The position numbers were made by a program, and so were the translations under genes. DNA of 64,000 bases, taken from positions 434,001 through 498,000 of the forward strand of contig JAEPMI010000009.1 of NCBI GenBank assembly GCA_017644045.1. Reading direction: 5' to 3'. The notes under the pieces were generated by a model that had not been told where the DNA came from, searched no databases, and was given only the letters and a program-made list of their open reading frames with translations. This document shows, piece after piece, positions 24,919-33,830 of the stretch. This DNA comes from Deltaproteobacteria bacterium (GTDB lineage Bacteria > Myxococcota_A > Polyangia > Polyangiales > Houyiibacteriaceae). Numbering within the stretch: position 1 is the first letter of the stretch; each line of letters starts with the position of its first letter.

Positions 24919-25802
24919 CAGAACTCCACCCGACCCATCCGGAGGCGCGCGCTCCCGTCGCTGCTGCGGCGACCCGCGACGATCGCCCAGACCACCCCGG
25001 CGACCACGAACGCCCCGGCCAGGACGAAGCCGGTGGTCGCCACCCGACCGAAGCGACGGGCGTCGTCGATGAAGGGCGCGGCCTCCACCTGCGACGGCGC
25101 CAGGTCCGCGTCGTCCAACGACGCGTTGTGGAGGACGCCTCCCACGATGCCGAGCGCGAGTGGAAGCCCAGCGGCAGCCAGGACGATCCACGGCCCGACC
25201 GGCCGCGCCGGCGGCGGCTCGGTCGGCTCCACGACGGGCTCGTCGGCTTCGGGCTCGGGTGCCTCGCCGAGCGTGAGGGTCACCTCGCGGCGCCCGCCCG
25301 CTGCCACGTCGATCAGGAGGGTCTCGCTCACCGACTCGTCGTCGCCGAGTCCACGAACGCGGTGCTGGCCCGGGTCGAGGCGCAACAGCAGGGGCGCATC
25401 GGCGGTGACACGACCGCTCGCCCTTCCATCGACCTCCAGGGTCATCGCGCGGTCGTCCGCGGTGCTCACCTCGAGCGTCACCACTCGCGCGACGGCGGCG
25501 TCGCGCGCTTCGCGCACCGCCTCGCCCTGCCGTTCGCTCAGCTCGCCGACATCGCCTTCGAGGAGTCGGTCGTAGAGACCGAGCGCTGCCGGGAAGTCCC
25601 CGCGCTGCTGATAGGTGGCCGCGAGCGCCAGCGCGTGGCGGGGGTTCGGCTCGGTGGCGAACGCCTCGCGGAACGCGTCGACGGCGCCCTCGGTGTCCCC
25701 CTCCTCGAGCGCGGCGACACCGCGCTGGTAGGCCTCCTCGCCCGCCTGCGCGGACGCGGTCGCCGCGGCGCAGAGGATGGAGAAGACGAGGGTCGAACGC
25801 AT
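24918..25802 (-). CDS. TPR and PEGA-like membrane protein
   Basis: A 294-residue exported protein. The signal peptide ends near ASAQ (residue 19). Residues 22-100 have TPR-like helices (AYQRGVAALEEGDTEGAVDAFREAF, ALAATYQQRGDFPAALGLYDRLL). Residues 105-175 are a PEGA-like beta domain (LRLDPGQHRVRGLGDDE). Two membrane segments occupy the C-terminus (IVLAAAGLPLALGIVGGVL and GFVLAGAFVVAGVVWAIVAG). This layout is frequent next to kinase genes in Myxococcota. Translationally coupled on both sides by one-base stop-start overlaps. Confidence 0.8.
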   Translation of the reverse strand: MRSTLVFSILCAAATASAQAGEEAYQRGVAALEEGDTEGAVDAFREAFATEPNPRHALALAATYQQRGDFPAALGLYDRLLEGDVGELSERQGEAVREARDAAVARVVTLEVSTADDRAMTLEVDGRASGRVTADAPLLLRLDPGQHRVRGLGDDESVSETLLIDVAAGGRREVTLTLGEAPEPEADEPVVEPTEPPPARPVGPWIVLAAAGLPLALGIVGGVLHNASLDDADLAPSQVEAAPFIDDARRFGRVATTGFVLAGAFVVAGVVWAIVAGRRSSDGSARLRMGRVEF

Positions 25803-27205
25803 CAGTTCGCCCGCTCGATCAGGTCGAGCGCATCGAACATACCGCTCATGGAGGGGCGACGTCCGCGACGGCGACGGCGCGAGCGTTCGGGAGCAGCCGT
25901 GGTCTCGGGCTCCGTGGCGACCGGCTCCTCTTCGGTGACCTCTTCGGCCTCGGTGACCTCCGCGGCTTCCACGACGGGCTCCGCCGCCTCGACCGGGACG
26001 GGTTCCGCAACCGCCTCGACCTCGGGCGCGGCAGGCTGGGGCTGGCTGGCCGCGGCGGGAGTCTCGGTGGACGGTGGGTCCGAGTCGCCGCTGGCGAGGA
26101 ACGCGCCGAGCGCGGCCGCGCCCACCACCAGCGCGCCGAAGGCGAGCCACGTGGCGATCCGAGGCCGCGCCGAAGGAGGGGTCGTCACCGGCGCCGCGGC
26201 TGCGTCCATACGGATGGAACGCGAGCTCTCGTACTCGCGCAGCATGTCCTCGGTGCGCGCGCGAGAGCCGGCCCGCTCCTCTCCGAAGTGCTCGCGGAGA
26301 TACTCGTCGAGTCGCACGCGCCCCTCGTCGGCCGCCAGCTCGTCAGCGATCGCGGCGAGCCGCGCCGCGACCTCGCGAGCGCTCACCTCGCGCGCCTCGG
26401 GGTCCTTCTGCAGCAGCGTGGTGCACAACTCGATCAGCGGAGCCGGGAGCCCCTCGCGCACCTCGCTCAGATCCGGGACCGGTGCGCGCACGATCATCTT
26501 CGCGACGGCGACGTTGTCCTCGCCCTTGTAGAGCCGCCGGCCCGCGAGCATCTCGTAGAGCACGACGCCGAAGGAGAAGAGGTCGGACTTCTGCGTCGGG
26601 TGCTCGAACTGGAGCTGCTCCGGCGCCATGTAGCCGAGCTTCCCCTTGAGCAGCCCGGTGCTCGTCTTGTCGCTCCCTCGCGCCTTCGCGATGCCGAAGT
26701 CGGTCAGCCGGACCAGGCCGTCGTAGCCGAGCAGGATGTTCTGTGGGCTGACGTCGCGGTGCACCAGGTTGAGCAGCTCGCCCTGCGTCGACTTCAGCTC
26801 GTGGGCGGCGGCCAAGCCGAGCGCGGTCTGGTGGAGGATCTGGAGCACGACCTGCACCGGGATCGCCTCACCGCGTTTCGAGGACCAACGGAGCAGTCGG
26901 TGCGCGTCGATCCCCTCGATGTAGTCCATGACGAGATAGGGGCCGCCCTCGTCGTCTCCCACGTCGAGCACCCCGACCACGTTCGGGTGCCGGATCAGCC
27001 CGGCGAGCCTCGCTTCGGCGAGGAACATCGCGCGCATGCTGTCGTCGTCGCGGTACTCCGGGCGGAGCCGCTTGATGGCGACGAGCCTCCGGAAGGTGCC
27101 CGTCTCCCGCATCCCGAGGGCGACTTCGCCCATGCCGCCCTTGGCGAGCACGCCGACCGATGCGTACCCGGCGGCCGAATGGAGACCCGACACGTGCGAA
27201 AGCAT
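25802..27205 (-). CDS. Ser/Thr protein kinase, membrane-anchored
   Basis: A 467-residue Hanks-type kinase, N-terminal catalytic domain and C-terminal membrane segment. Catalytic marks are the glycine loop KGGMGEV, Lys45 (VAIK), HRDVSPQN at 149, DFG at 169 and APE at 194. One membrane segment (about residue 360, WLAFGALVVGAAALGAFLA) is followed by an Ala/Glu/Pro-rich tail and a basic Arg-rich end. The kinase domain faces the cytoplasm. It heads a three-gene operon with the TPR/PEGA-like and LamG proteins, divergent from ruvA. Confidence 0.93.
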   Translation of the reverse strand: MLSHVSGLHSAAGYASVGVLAKGGMGEVALGMRETGTFRRLVAIKRLRPEYRDDDSMRAMFLAEARLAGLIRHPNVVGVLDVGDDEGGPYLVMDYIEGIDAHRLLRWSSKRGEAIPVQVVLQILHQTALGLAAAHELKSTQGELLNLVHRDVSPQNILLGYDGLVRLTDFGIAKARGSDKTSTGLLKGKLGYMAPEQLQFEHPTQKSDLFSFGVVLYEMLAGRRLYKGEDNVAVAKMIVRAPVPDLSEVREGLPAPLIELCTTLLQKDPEAREVSAREVAARLAAIADELAADEGRVRLDEYLREHFGEERAGSRARTEDMLREYESSRSIRMDAAAAPVTTPPSARPRIATWLAFGALVVGAAALGAFLASGDSDPPSTETPAAASQPQPAAPEVEAVAEPVPVEAAEPVVEAAEVTEAEEVTEEEPVATEPETTAAPERSRRRRRGRRPSMSGMFDALDLIERAN

Positions 27206-27266
27206 AGCGTAAGCGAGGTGTCGGCCGCACCGATCGGAACCGGTCGTCGTCCAGCTGCCACCCTTT

Positions 27267-27293
27267 GACACTGCTCGGATGACGAGTAGTGTC
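27267..27293. promoter_or_regulatory. Imperfect dyad just upstream of ruvA
   Basis: GACACTGCTCG and CGAGTAGTGTC (10 of 11 pairs) are separated by 5 nt and end 5 nt before the ruvA GTG. It lies in the 93-nt gap shared with the divergent kinase. It could be an operator or an mRNA hairpin that limits initiation. Confidence 0.4.
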
Positions 27294-27298
27294 GGTGC

Positions 27299-27907
27299 GT
27301 GATCGGGCGGCTGACCGGAACGGTGGTGGACCAGGGGCTGGACGGCACCGTCCTGCTGGACGTGAACGGCGTGGGCTACGAGGTCCTGCTGCCGATGGGC
27401 ACGCTCGGTCGGCTCGGCGGGAGTGACGAACCGGTCACGGTTCACATCCACACCCACGCGCGGGAAGACTCGCTCCTGCTCTACGGCTTCGAGAACGCCG
27501 ACGACAAGGCCGCCTTCCGCTCGCTGCTCGGGGTGTCCAACGTGGGTCCCAAGAGCGCGCTCGCGGTGCTGGGGACCCTGGACGCCGAGGCGCTCCATCG
27601 GGCCGTCGAGACCGACGACCGGGCCGCGCTCAAGGGCATCCCCGGGGTCGGCAAGAAGACCATCGAGCGGATCCTGCTCGACCTGAAGGGCAAGATCGTC
27701 CTGCGGGGGTCGATGACCATCGGGACCCCGCAGGTCGCGCCGCGACGCTCGGCGGACACCATGGGCGGCATCGCCGGTCAGGTGGTGGGCCTGCTGACCT
27801 CCATGGGCTACAAACGAGCGGAGGCCGAGAGCTGCGTCGCCGCGCTCGAGACCGAGGGCAAGAGCACCGAAGACCTCCTCCGTGAGGCCCTTCGGTCGAT
27901 GGGCTGA
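27299..27907 (+). CDS. ruvA: Holliday junction DNA helicase subunit RuvA
   Basis: A 202-residue protein, normal RuvA length. It binds four-way junctions as a tetramer and loads RuvB. The N-terminal OB-fold starts MIGRLTG, the helix-hairpin-helix region has LLGVSNVGPKSALAVL and GIPGVGKKTIERILLDLKGK, and the C-terminal domain (GLLTSMGYKRAEAESCV) is present. The start is GTG. It is followed by ruvB after 15 nt. Confidence 0.97.
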   Translation: MIGRLTGTVVDQGLDGTVLLDVNGVGYEVLLPMGTLGRLGGSDEPVTVHIHTHAREDSLLLYGFENADDKAAFRSLLGVSNVGPKSALAVLGTLDAEALHRAVETDDRAALKGIPGVGKKTIERILLDLKGKIVLRGSMTIGTPQVAPRRSADTMGGIAGQVVGLLTSMGYKRAEAESCVAALETEGKSTEDLLREALRSMG

Positions 27908-27922
27908 TCGGGCCCGCATCGC

Positions 27923-28981
27923 ATGACCAACGAGACGACCCGCTACGACACCACCCTCTCGCCCGAACAGGGCGACGAGGAGCGGCACTACGAGATCTCG
28001 CTGCGACCGAAGAGCTTCGACGACTTCGTCGGTCAGGAGAAGCTCAAGGACAACCTCCGGGTCATGGTCGAGGCCTCCGCCAAGCGCGGGGACCCGGTCG
28101 ACCACGTGCTCTTCTGCGGCCCGCCGGGTCTCGGCAAGACCACGCTCGCGCACATTCTCGCCGAGGAGCGCGGGGTCGAGCTGCACACCCACGCGGCGCC
28201 AGCGCTCGAGCACAAGGGGCAGCTCGGCACGCTGCTGACCAAGGTCGAGCCGAACGACATCATCTTCATCGACGAGATCCATCGGCTCTCGCCGGTCATC
28301 GAGGAGTACCTCTACACGGCGGTCGAGGACTTCCAGATCGAGATCGTCCAGGGCGACGGGCCCTACGCGCAGTCGTTCACGCTGCCTCTCCAGCCCTTCA
28401 CGCTGGTTGCCGCGACCACTCGCACCGGCCTGCTCACCAACCCGATGCGGACCCGCTTCGGGTACATGGCGCGGCTCGACTACTACAGCGCCGAGGAGCT
28501 CGCGCAGGTCGTCACCCGCAGCGCCCGGATGCTGGAGCTCGAGACGAGCGCCGAGGCCGCGATGGAGGTCGCCCGCCGCGCTCGCGGCACGCCTCGCATC
28601 GCCAACCGGCTGCTGCGCCGATCGCGTGACTTCGCGCAGGTGCGCGGCGACGGCAAGCTCGACATCGAGACCGCCAAGCTGGCGCTCGATCGCCTCGACG
28701 TGGACCACGAGGGGCTCGACGAGATGGACCGCCGCTACCTGCGGATCCTGATCGAGCACTACGACGGCGGACCAACCGGGGTGGAGACCCTGGCCGCCGC
28801 GTTGAGCGAGCCGCGGGACACGCTCGAGGACGTTTACGAGCCTTTCCTCTTGCAGCAGGGCTTCATCGCACGCACGCCTCGGGGGCGAACCGTCACCCGC
28901 AAGGCATACGAGCACCTGAAGCTGAAGGCGCCCAAGCGCCTCCGTAAGGCCGTGGATGACGATCAAGAGACGCTCTTCTGA
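27923..28981 (+). CDS. ruvB: Holliday junction branch-migration ATPase RuvB
   Basis: A 352-residue AAA+ ATPase that drives branch migration with RuvA. The N-terminal signature RPKSFDDFVGQEKLKDNL, Walker A GPPGLGKTT, Walker B FIDEIH, sensor TTRTGLL and the C-terminal winged-helix segment EPFLLQQGFIARTPRGR are all conserved. The gene is followed after 3 nt by a membrane protein gene, so the ruvAB operon extends into an ABC transporter. Confidence 0.97.
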   Translation: MTNETTRYDTTLSPEQGDEERHYEISLRPKSFDDFVGQEKLKDNLRVMVEASAKRGDPVDHVLFCGPPGLGKTTLAHILAEERGVELHTHAAPALEHKGQLGTLLTKVEPNDIIFIDEIHRLSPVIEEYLYTAVEDFQIEIVQGDGPYAQSFTLPLQPFTLVAATTRTGLLTNPMRTRFGYMARLDYYSAEELAQVVTRSARMLELETSAEAAMEVARRARGTPRIANRLLRRSRDFAQVRGDGKLDIETAKLALDRLDVDHEGLDEMDRRYLRILIEHYDGGPTGVETLAAALSEPRDTLEDVYEPFLLQQGFIARTPRGRTVTRKAYEHLKLKAPKRLRKAVDDDQETLF

Positions 28982-28984
28982 TCG

Positions 28985-29683
28985 ATGGCCACCCCGACCC
29001 GACCGCTCCCACTCATTGGCTCCCTCATCGCCCTCACCGCGGGGTGCGCGTTCAGCTACGTCGCGTTCTCCGTCGCCGTGGAAGGCACCGGCGCCGAGCT
29101 GCCGACCGGCGCCAACGTCATCGAGGGCACCATCGTCGAAGGGGACACCGTGCGCGTGCCCGCGGGTGCGCCCGTCCGCTACGGCGACCTGATCGTCACC
29201 GACCCGCACGCCTCGCGCGCGGTCGACCACCACTGGTCGACGCCGGTCGGCGAGCCGGAGGTGGCGGTCCAGACCGCCGACGGTGAGCGCACCGTGACCT
29301 TGCCGCCCGCGCGCGATTGGAAGGGACCGGTCGCCGAGGAGACGCTCGAGGTGAGCGCCCTCGACGGGATCCCGATCGCCGGCGAGCACCCGGAGATCGC
29401 CGAGCGCCAAGGGCCGCCGTATCTGCTGATCGTGCGCGGTCTGCGCACCGGCGACGCGATCGTCGGCGCGACCGACGGCGACGAGGTCACCGAGCTCTAC
29501 GTCGGCGACCGCGCCCAGCTCGAGGCGTTCATGGGGCAGCGCGAGGCCATGCGTTGGCCGATGGTCGGCCTGATGGCGATCATGGGGCTGACCTCGCTGA
29601 TGGTGTCGTTCTTCGCGTTCCGGAAGGCCAAGAGCCCGAAGGAAGAGCCCCCCTCGAAGACCGACGCCGAAACCGCCGAGTAG
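28985..29683 (+). CDS. Membrane protein with two terminal membrane segments
   Basis: A 232-residue protein. N-terminal membrane segment at about residues 9-31 (IGSLIALTAGCAFSYVAFSV), a periplasmic beta-rich domain (residues 32-185), a second segment at ~190-212 (PMVGLMAIMGLTSLMVSFFAF) and a short Lys/Glu-rich tail. The soluble part (EGTIVEGDTVRVPAGAPVRYGDLIV) is vaguely like GIDE/BAM-type domains, but I cannot assign a family. It is 3 nt after ruvB and 2 nt before the FecCD permease. Confidence 0.7.
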   Translation: MATPTRPLPLIGSLIALTAGCAFSYVAFSVAVEGTGAELPTGANVIEGTIVEGDTVRVPAGAPVRYGDLIVTDPHASRAVDHHWSTPVGEPEVAVQTADGERTVTLPPARDWKGPVAEETLEVSALDGIPIAGEHPEIAERQGPPYLLIVRGLRTGDAIVGATDGDEVTELYVGDRAQLEAFMGQREAMRWPMVGLMAIMGLTSLMVSFFAFRKAKSPKEEPPSKTDAETAE

Positions 29684-29685
29684 CG

Positions 29686-30687
29686 ATGAGCCAGGTGCCC
29701 GACACGCGGCGGCTCGTGCTCACGCATGTCGTCCTGGTGGTGCTCCTGGCCGCGTCGATCGTGGCGGCGTTCACGCTCGGTCGGGTCGATCTGGAGCCGG
29801 CGGGCAGCGTTCGTGATCTGATCCTCTCGCTCCGCGGCGCGCGGATGAGCGGCGCGTTCCTCGCGGGCGCGGCCTTGGCGACCGGCGGCGTCGTGGTCCA
29901 GGGCCTCTTCCGGAACCCGCTCGCGAGCCCGTCGATCCTGGGCACGACCGCCGGCGCGAGCTTCGGCGGCCAGCTCGCGCTGGTGGTCACGCAGCTCGTC
30001 GGCATCCGCGTCGCGACGCCCGAGCTGCTCCTGCCCTTCGGCTGCCTCGTGGGCGCGCTGCTCTCGCTGGTGGTGCTGCTGGTCTTCGTGCGGCGCTCGA
30101 CCGATCGGCTGACCCTGCTCCTGGTCGGCTTCATCTTCGGCTCGCTCTTCCTGAGCCTCGGCGGGTTGATGACCAGCATCGCCCAGGAGCGGTGGGAGCT
30201 CGGCCGGGCCGTGGTCGCCTTCGCGCTCGGGAGCCTCGGTGGCGTGGGCATGCGTCAGGTGCTCTTCGCGCTCCCGTTGGTACTGACCGCGTTCGTCGCG
30301 GCGATGCTCTGGGCGCGCCCGCTCGACCTGCTGCTCTCGGGCGAACGGGAAGCCACCAGCCTCGGCGTGGAGGTCCACCGCGTGCGCCGCTGGTGCATCG
30401 TGTGGGTGAGCGCCCTGGTCGCCGCCGCGGTCTCGCTCGCGGGGAGCATCGCGTTCGTGGGACTCGTCGCCCCGCACGCGCTCCGCCCCTTCGTGGGCGA
30501 GAGCCACCGGCGTCTCCTGCCGGCCGCAGCCCTCGCCGGCGGCACCTTCGTGATCGCCTGCGACGTGATCGCCCGCTCGCTGCCCGGTCAGGGCGAGGTA
30601 CCGCTCGGGGTGGTCACCGGGCTGATCGGCGCGCCGGTCTTCCTCGTCCTGCTCTACCGCGGTCGGCGAAAGGCGCTCGATGGCTGA
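29686..30687 (+). CDS. FecCD/BtuC-type ABC transporter permease
   Basis: A 333-residue polytopic permease with about nine or ten membrane segments, of the family that imports iron-siderophores, heme or cobalamin. Conserved elements are RGARMSGAFLAGAALATGGVVVQGLFRNPLASPSILG (given here as a region, residues ~50-86), SLAGSIAFVGLVAPHALRPFVG near residue 250 and the C-terminal GEVPLGVVTGLIGAPVFLVLL.  The substrate cannot be told from the sequence. It overlaps the ATPase gene by 8 nt. No substrate-binding protein gene is adjacent. A cobalamin-controlled receptor lies 16 kb away, so B12 is a possibility. Confidence 0.9.
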   Translation: MSQVPDTRRLVLTHVVLVVLLAASIVAAFTLGRVDLEPAGSVRDLILSLRGARMSGAFLAGAALATGGVVVQGLFRNPLASPSILGTTAGASFGGQLALVVTQLVGIRVATPELLLPFGCLVGALLSLVVLLVFVRRSTDRLTLLLVGFIFGSLFLSLGGLMTSIAQERWELGRAVVAFALGSLGGVGMRQVLFALPLVLTAFVAAMLWARPLDLLLSGEREATSLGVEVHRVRRWCIVWVSALVAAAVSLAGSIAFVGLVAPHALRPFVGESHRRLLPAAALAGGTFVIACDVIARSLPGQGEVPLGVVTGLIGAPVFLVLLYRGRRKALDG

Positions 30688-31423
30688 GCTGCTGAAGGCC
30701 GAGGGGCTGCGCGTGATGCGCGGCAAGCGCGCGGTGCTCCAGGGGGTCGACCTGACCCTCCGCGCCGGCGAGGTGCTCGGCATCCTCGGCCCGAACGGCG
30801 CCGGCAAGAGCACCCTCGTCGAGGCGCTGCTCGGGTTGATCCCGTCGGAGGGCAGCGTTCGCTACGAGGGCCGGCCGATCGCGGCGCTCTCCGGCCGAGA
30901 GCGGGCGAAGGCGATGGCCTACGTGCCGCAGCGCTCGATGCTGCAGGCCGAGCTCTCGGTCCGCGAGGTCGTCGGCCAGGGGCGCTACGCGAGCGGTGGC
31001 TCGACCCGCGATCCGGAGGTCGACGCGGAACTCGAGCGCGTGGGCCTGAGCGCGATGAGCGAGCGCGCGTTCCCGACCCTCTCGGTCGGCGAACAGCAGC
31101 GCGTGCTGATCGCGCGGGCGCTGGCGACCGGCGCGAAGTGTCTCGTGCTCGACGAGCCCACCGCCGCCCTCGACGTGCGTCGCGCGCTCGAGACCTTCGC
31201 GCTGCTGCGCACGCTGGCGGACGAAGGGCGCGGCATCGTCGTCGTCGTGCACGGCCTCGAGGAAGCGCGCCGGACGACCGATCACCTGGTGCTGCTCGAC
31301 GGCGGCGAGGTGGCAGCCTCCGGTCCGCCGAGCGAGGTCGTCGCTCCCGAGCCCATCCGCCGGGTGTACGGCGTGGAGCTCGTGGAGAACGACGCGCTCG
31401 GGTTCCGGCTGAGCGATTCGTAG
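30680..31423 (+). CDS. ABC transporter ATP-binding protein (FecE/BtuD-type)
   Basis: A 247-residue ATPase partner of the FecCD permease. Walker A GPNGAGKST, signature LSVGEQQR (the usual LSGGQ-type second position is Val here), Walker B CLVLDEPTAALD and the switch His in VVVHGLEEA are present. It starts inside the permease 3' end, so both are translated together. It ends the ruvAB-transporter operon; the next gene starts 50 nt later. Confidence 0.93.
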   Translation: MAELLKAEGLRVMRGKRAVLQGVDLTLRAGEVLGILGPNGAGKSTLVEALLGLIPSEGSVRYEGRPIAALSGRERAKAMAYVPQRSMLQAELSVREVVGQGRYASGGSTRDPEVDAELERVGLSAMSERAFPTLSVGEQQRVLIARALATGAKCLVLDEPTAALDVRRALETFALLRTLADEGRGIVVVVHGLEEARRTTDHLVLLDGGEVAASGPPSEVVAPEPIRRVYGVELVENDALGFRLSDS

Positions 31424-31473
31424 CCAGAATCGGTCCACGACCCGCGAGCCCGCCTTCGGGACACCGAAGGACC

Positions 31474-32961
31474 ATGCGAGTCGTAGAGCGATGGGCAGCC
31501 ATGACGTTCGCGCTCGCGCTGTCGAGCCCCACCGTGGCGCAGCCCCCGGAGCTGGCGCCACTGGCCCGACTCGCGAGTCGTTCGGCCGCCCTCGCCTCAC
31601 CCAGCGTTCCGTCCGCTCCGTGGATCATGGTCGGGAGCTCCTGGTGGCTCGAGCCTCGGGCATTGGTCGCATCGGCGGTGACGGAGCATCGAACGGCTCA
31701 GGACACCCGTGCTCGATGCGTCGTGCAGATGGAACGCGGGTCCGGGGACGCCCGCACGCTCTGCGCGATGGCCGATGCCCACTATGGCGCTGCGGCCCAG
31801 CTCTACCGCCAACACCTCGCACTCTCCGAGGAAGGGCCGAGCACCTACGAGGTCCGGATGAACCTCGCCGACGCCCTCTTCTGGTCGGAGCGCTACGCCG
31901 AGGCGGCGCCCTTCTACACCAGTGTTCGAGAGGATCGGACGCAGCGACGATTCCAGACCCAGGCGGCACGCATGGCGGTCGAGGCGCTCGAACGATCGCT
32001 CGGGGAGTGCGCGTCCCCGCGCCGAGCAGAGCCGACGTTCGTCGGAGACCCACCGAGAGCCCTCCCCGAGCCCATCCCGCATCGGCTCCAGGAGCTGCGC
32101 GCGGCTCGGCAGGCATACCTGGACCTGGTGCCCCCAGCGCTCGACGCTGGCCTCCGCCCCATCTACACGCTGGCGAACGCTCGACTGCTCTACGAGTACG
32201 GGTACTGGCCCGAGGCGCGAATGGCGCTGCGGGCAATCCTCGAACGTCACTGCAGCGGACCGGACGGGCACGACGTGGGCTACGTCGCGCTCGACCTGCT
32301 CCAAGTGATGGCCTTCCGGAGCGAGGACCGGACCGAGCGACTCGCGCTCCGCGCGTTCGAAGAGCGCTGCACCTTCGCCCCGCACTCGGATCCGCGACCG
32401 ACACGCCAGGAGCTGCGTGCGCAGTGCGTCGACGGACGGGAGCTCGCTTGCTGGGAGCTCGCAGAGCTCGCCCAGTCCATCATCTGGCATGCCATGAACA
32501 GGTGGTCGGCGGCCGAGGCGCTCGCTTCGAAGGGGGACCCTCGAGCGGTGGGTTGGTTCGAGCGTGTGGCCGACGAGCTGATCGAGGCGCTCTCCCTGGA
32601 CCCTCGACACCCCCAGCGGCCAGTTATCCTGGAGGTGGCGGCGGACGCCTACGTCGACGCGGGGCGACTCGACCGAGCGTTGGTGGTGCTCGGACGGCTC
32701 ATCCGCGCGCCAGGCTTCCCGAACGAGCCGGCCCTCCGAGACCGCATGCTGGCCGCGGCCCTGGCTCGCCATGGCGAGCTCTCCGAACGAGTGTTCGACT
32801 GGTCCGCCGCGCGCGGCTCCTATCGGCGAGCGCTCGCGGAGCCGCGGCTGGTCGCATCGACCGATGCCGTCGTTCGGCGGCACCTGGAGAGCATTCGATC
32901 CCGCGACTCCAGCATCCGCGACGCGCTCGCGTCCATGGCGTCCGCACCGACTCGACCATGA
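31474..32961 (+). CDS. Exported TPR-like protein of unknown function
   Basis: A 495-residue protein with a likely signal peptide (MRVVERWAAMTFALALSSPTVAQ). The rest is mostly helical with TPR-like segments (YGAAAQLYRQHLALSEEGPSTYEVRMNLADALFWSERYAEAAPFY is one region, residues ~108-150; AYVDAGRLDRALVVLGRLI another). It contains many Arg and Ala and several Cys. Such exported TPR proteins are common in myxobacteria, some in gliding and secretion machines, but no specific match is recognised. Confidence 0.75.
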   Translation: MRVVERWAAMTFALALSSPTVAQPPELAPLARLASRSAALASPSVPSAPWIMVGSSWWLEPRALVASAVTEHRTAQDTRARCVVQMERGSGDARTLCAMADAHYGAAAQLYRQHLALSEEGPSTYEVRMNLADALFWSERYAEAAPFYTSVREDRTQRRFQTQAARMAVEALERSLGECASPRRAEPTFVGDPPRALPEPIPHRLQELRAARQAYLDLVPPALDAGLRPIYTLANARLLYEYGYWPEARMALRAILERHCSGPDGHDVGYVALDLLQVMAFRSEDRTERLALRAFEERCTFAPHSDPRPTRQELRAQCVDGRELACWELAELAQSIIWHAMNRWSAAEALASKGDPRAVGWFERVADELIEALSLDPRHPQRPVILEVAADAYVDAGRLDRALVVLGRLIRAPGFPNEPALRDRMLAAALARHGELSERVFDWSAARGSYRRALAEPRLVASTDAVVRRHLESIRSRDSSIRDALASMASAPTRP

Positions 32962-33050
32962 GTGCTCGCGAACCGCGAATGTCGAACGCAAGACTCGGCC
33001 CCTCGCCACTTTGTCAGGAGAGGCGCGAACGCTTGTTGGTAGAGTGGGGC

Positions 33051-33758
33051 ATGAATCGTGCGACTCGAGCTCTCTTGGCTTTCACGCTCTTGCTGGGGTG
33101 TGGCGAGTCGGCCCCGGCACCGTACGACGGGCCATTCGAGCCGCTTCCAGAGGGGTGCATCGTGGATCGACGCGCGGTCGGGCTCGACGACGTCACCGCG
33201 CTCGGTGTGCCTCGGGAGCTCCTCTCCGAGGTGACCGGTGAATGGGAGGGGGAGCTGGCGTGGCTGCCCGACGGGGTCTCCTCGGAGTGGTCGGCGTCGG
33301 TCGAGCCGAGCACGGTCGTCGTCCACCTCAGCTTCGTGCCGGGTGTGCTCATGGAGGAGGCGGTGTCTCGTCCGCGAGGTGGGGGAAGGCTCTTCTGTCC
33401 GACGGTCCTCGACGTGCTGGCCGAGCTTCACGTGTGGACCGATGACGGCGCTCTCGACGAGCGTTGGGAGGTCACGCTTCGTCGGGTGGATGGAGCGCTG
33501 GAGTGGCAGTGGCACCGTTCCCGAGACGTGGGGCCGATGGTGACCTGGTCGACGGACGTCCACGCCACGCTCGCCTCTCCCGAACGGTTCGAGAGAATCG
33601 TCGCGATCGAGGAGGGCGTGGTCGTCCTGGAGCCCGAGCTCCTGACCGGTCAGATCGGTACGAAGGCCTTCGAGCCGTCGATGCGCTCCGGCGATGTCGA
33701 GGAGGGGGCGTTTCTCACCTACTTCATGGCGACGATCGAAGCCGAACGCAGCGACTGA
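33051..33758 (+). CDS. Lipoprotein of unknown function
   Basis: A 235-residue lipoprotein (signal MNRATRALLAFTLLLGC, lipobox LLGC). The mature part is acidic, rich in Trp and beta strands (WEGELAWLPDGVSSEWSASVE, LRRVDGALEWQWHRSRDVG). No family recognised. ATG at 33051 is preceded by a purine stretch (AGAGTGGGGC). The 89-nt gap upstream separates it from the TPR-like gene. Confidence 0.7.
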   Translation: MNRATRALLAFTLLLGCGESAPAPYDGPFEPLPEGCIVDRRAVGLDDVTALGVPRELLSEVTGEWEGELAWLPDGVSSEWSASVEPSTVVVHLSFVPGVLMEEAVSRPRGGGRLFCPTVLDVLAELHVWTDDGALDERWEVTLRRVDGALEWQWHRSRDVGPMVTWSTDVHATLASPERFERIVAIEEGVVVLEPELLTGQIGTKAFEPSMRSGDVEEGAFLTYFMATIEAERSD

Positions 33759-33830
33759 TCCCCTCGGACGCCGGGCGGTCCCACTGCCGCGACGGTTGCC
33801 GCGCGAGTACGCGCTCGATAGGGTCGTCGC

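Noticed and set aside
27206-27298. SOS (LexA) box upstream of ruvA
   Set aside because: The dyad there does not match the usual LexA consensus (CTG-N10-CAG or GAAC-N4-GTTC types); listed as an unassigned dyad instead.
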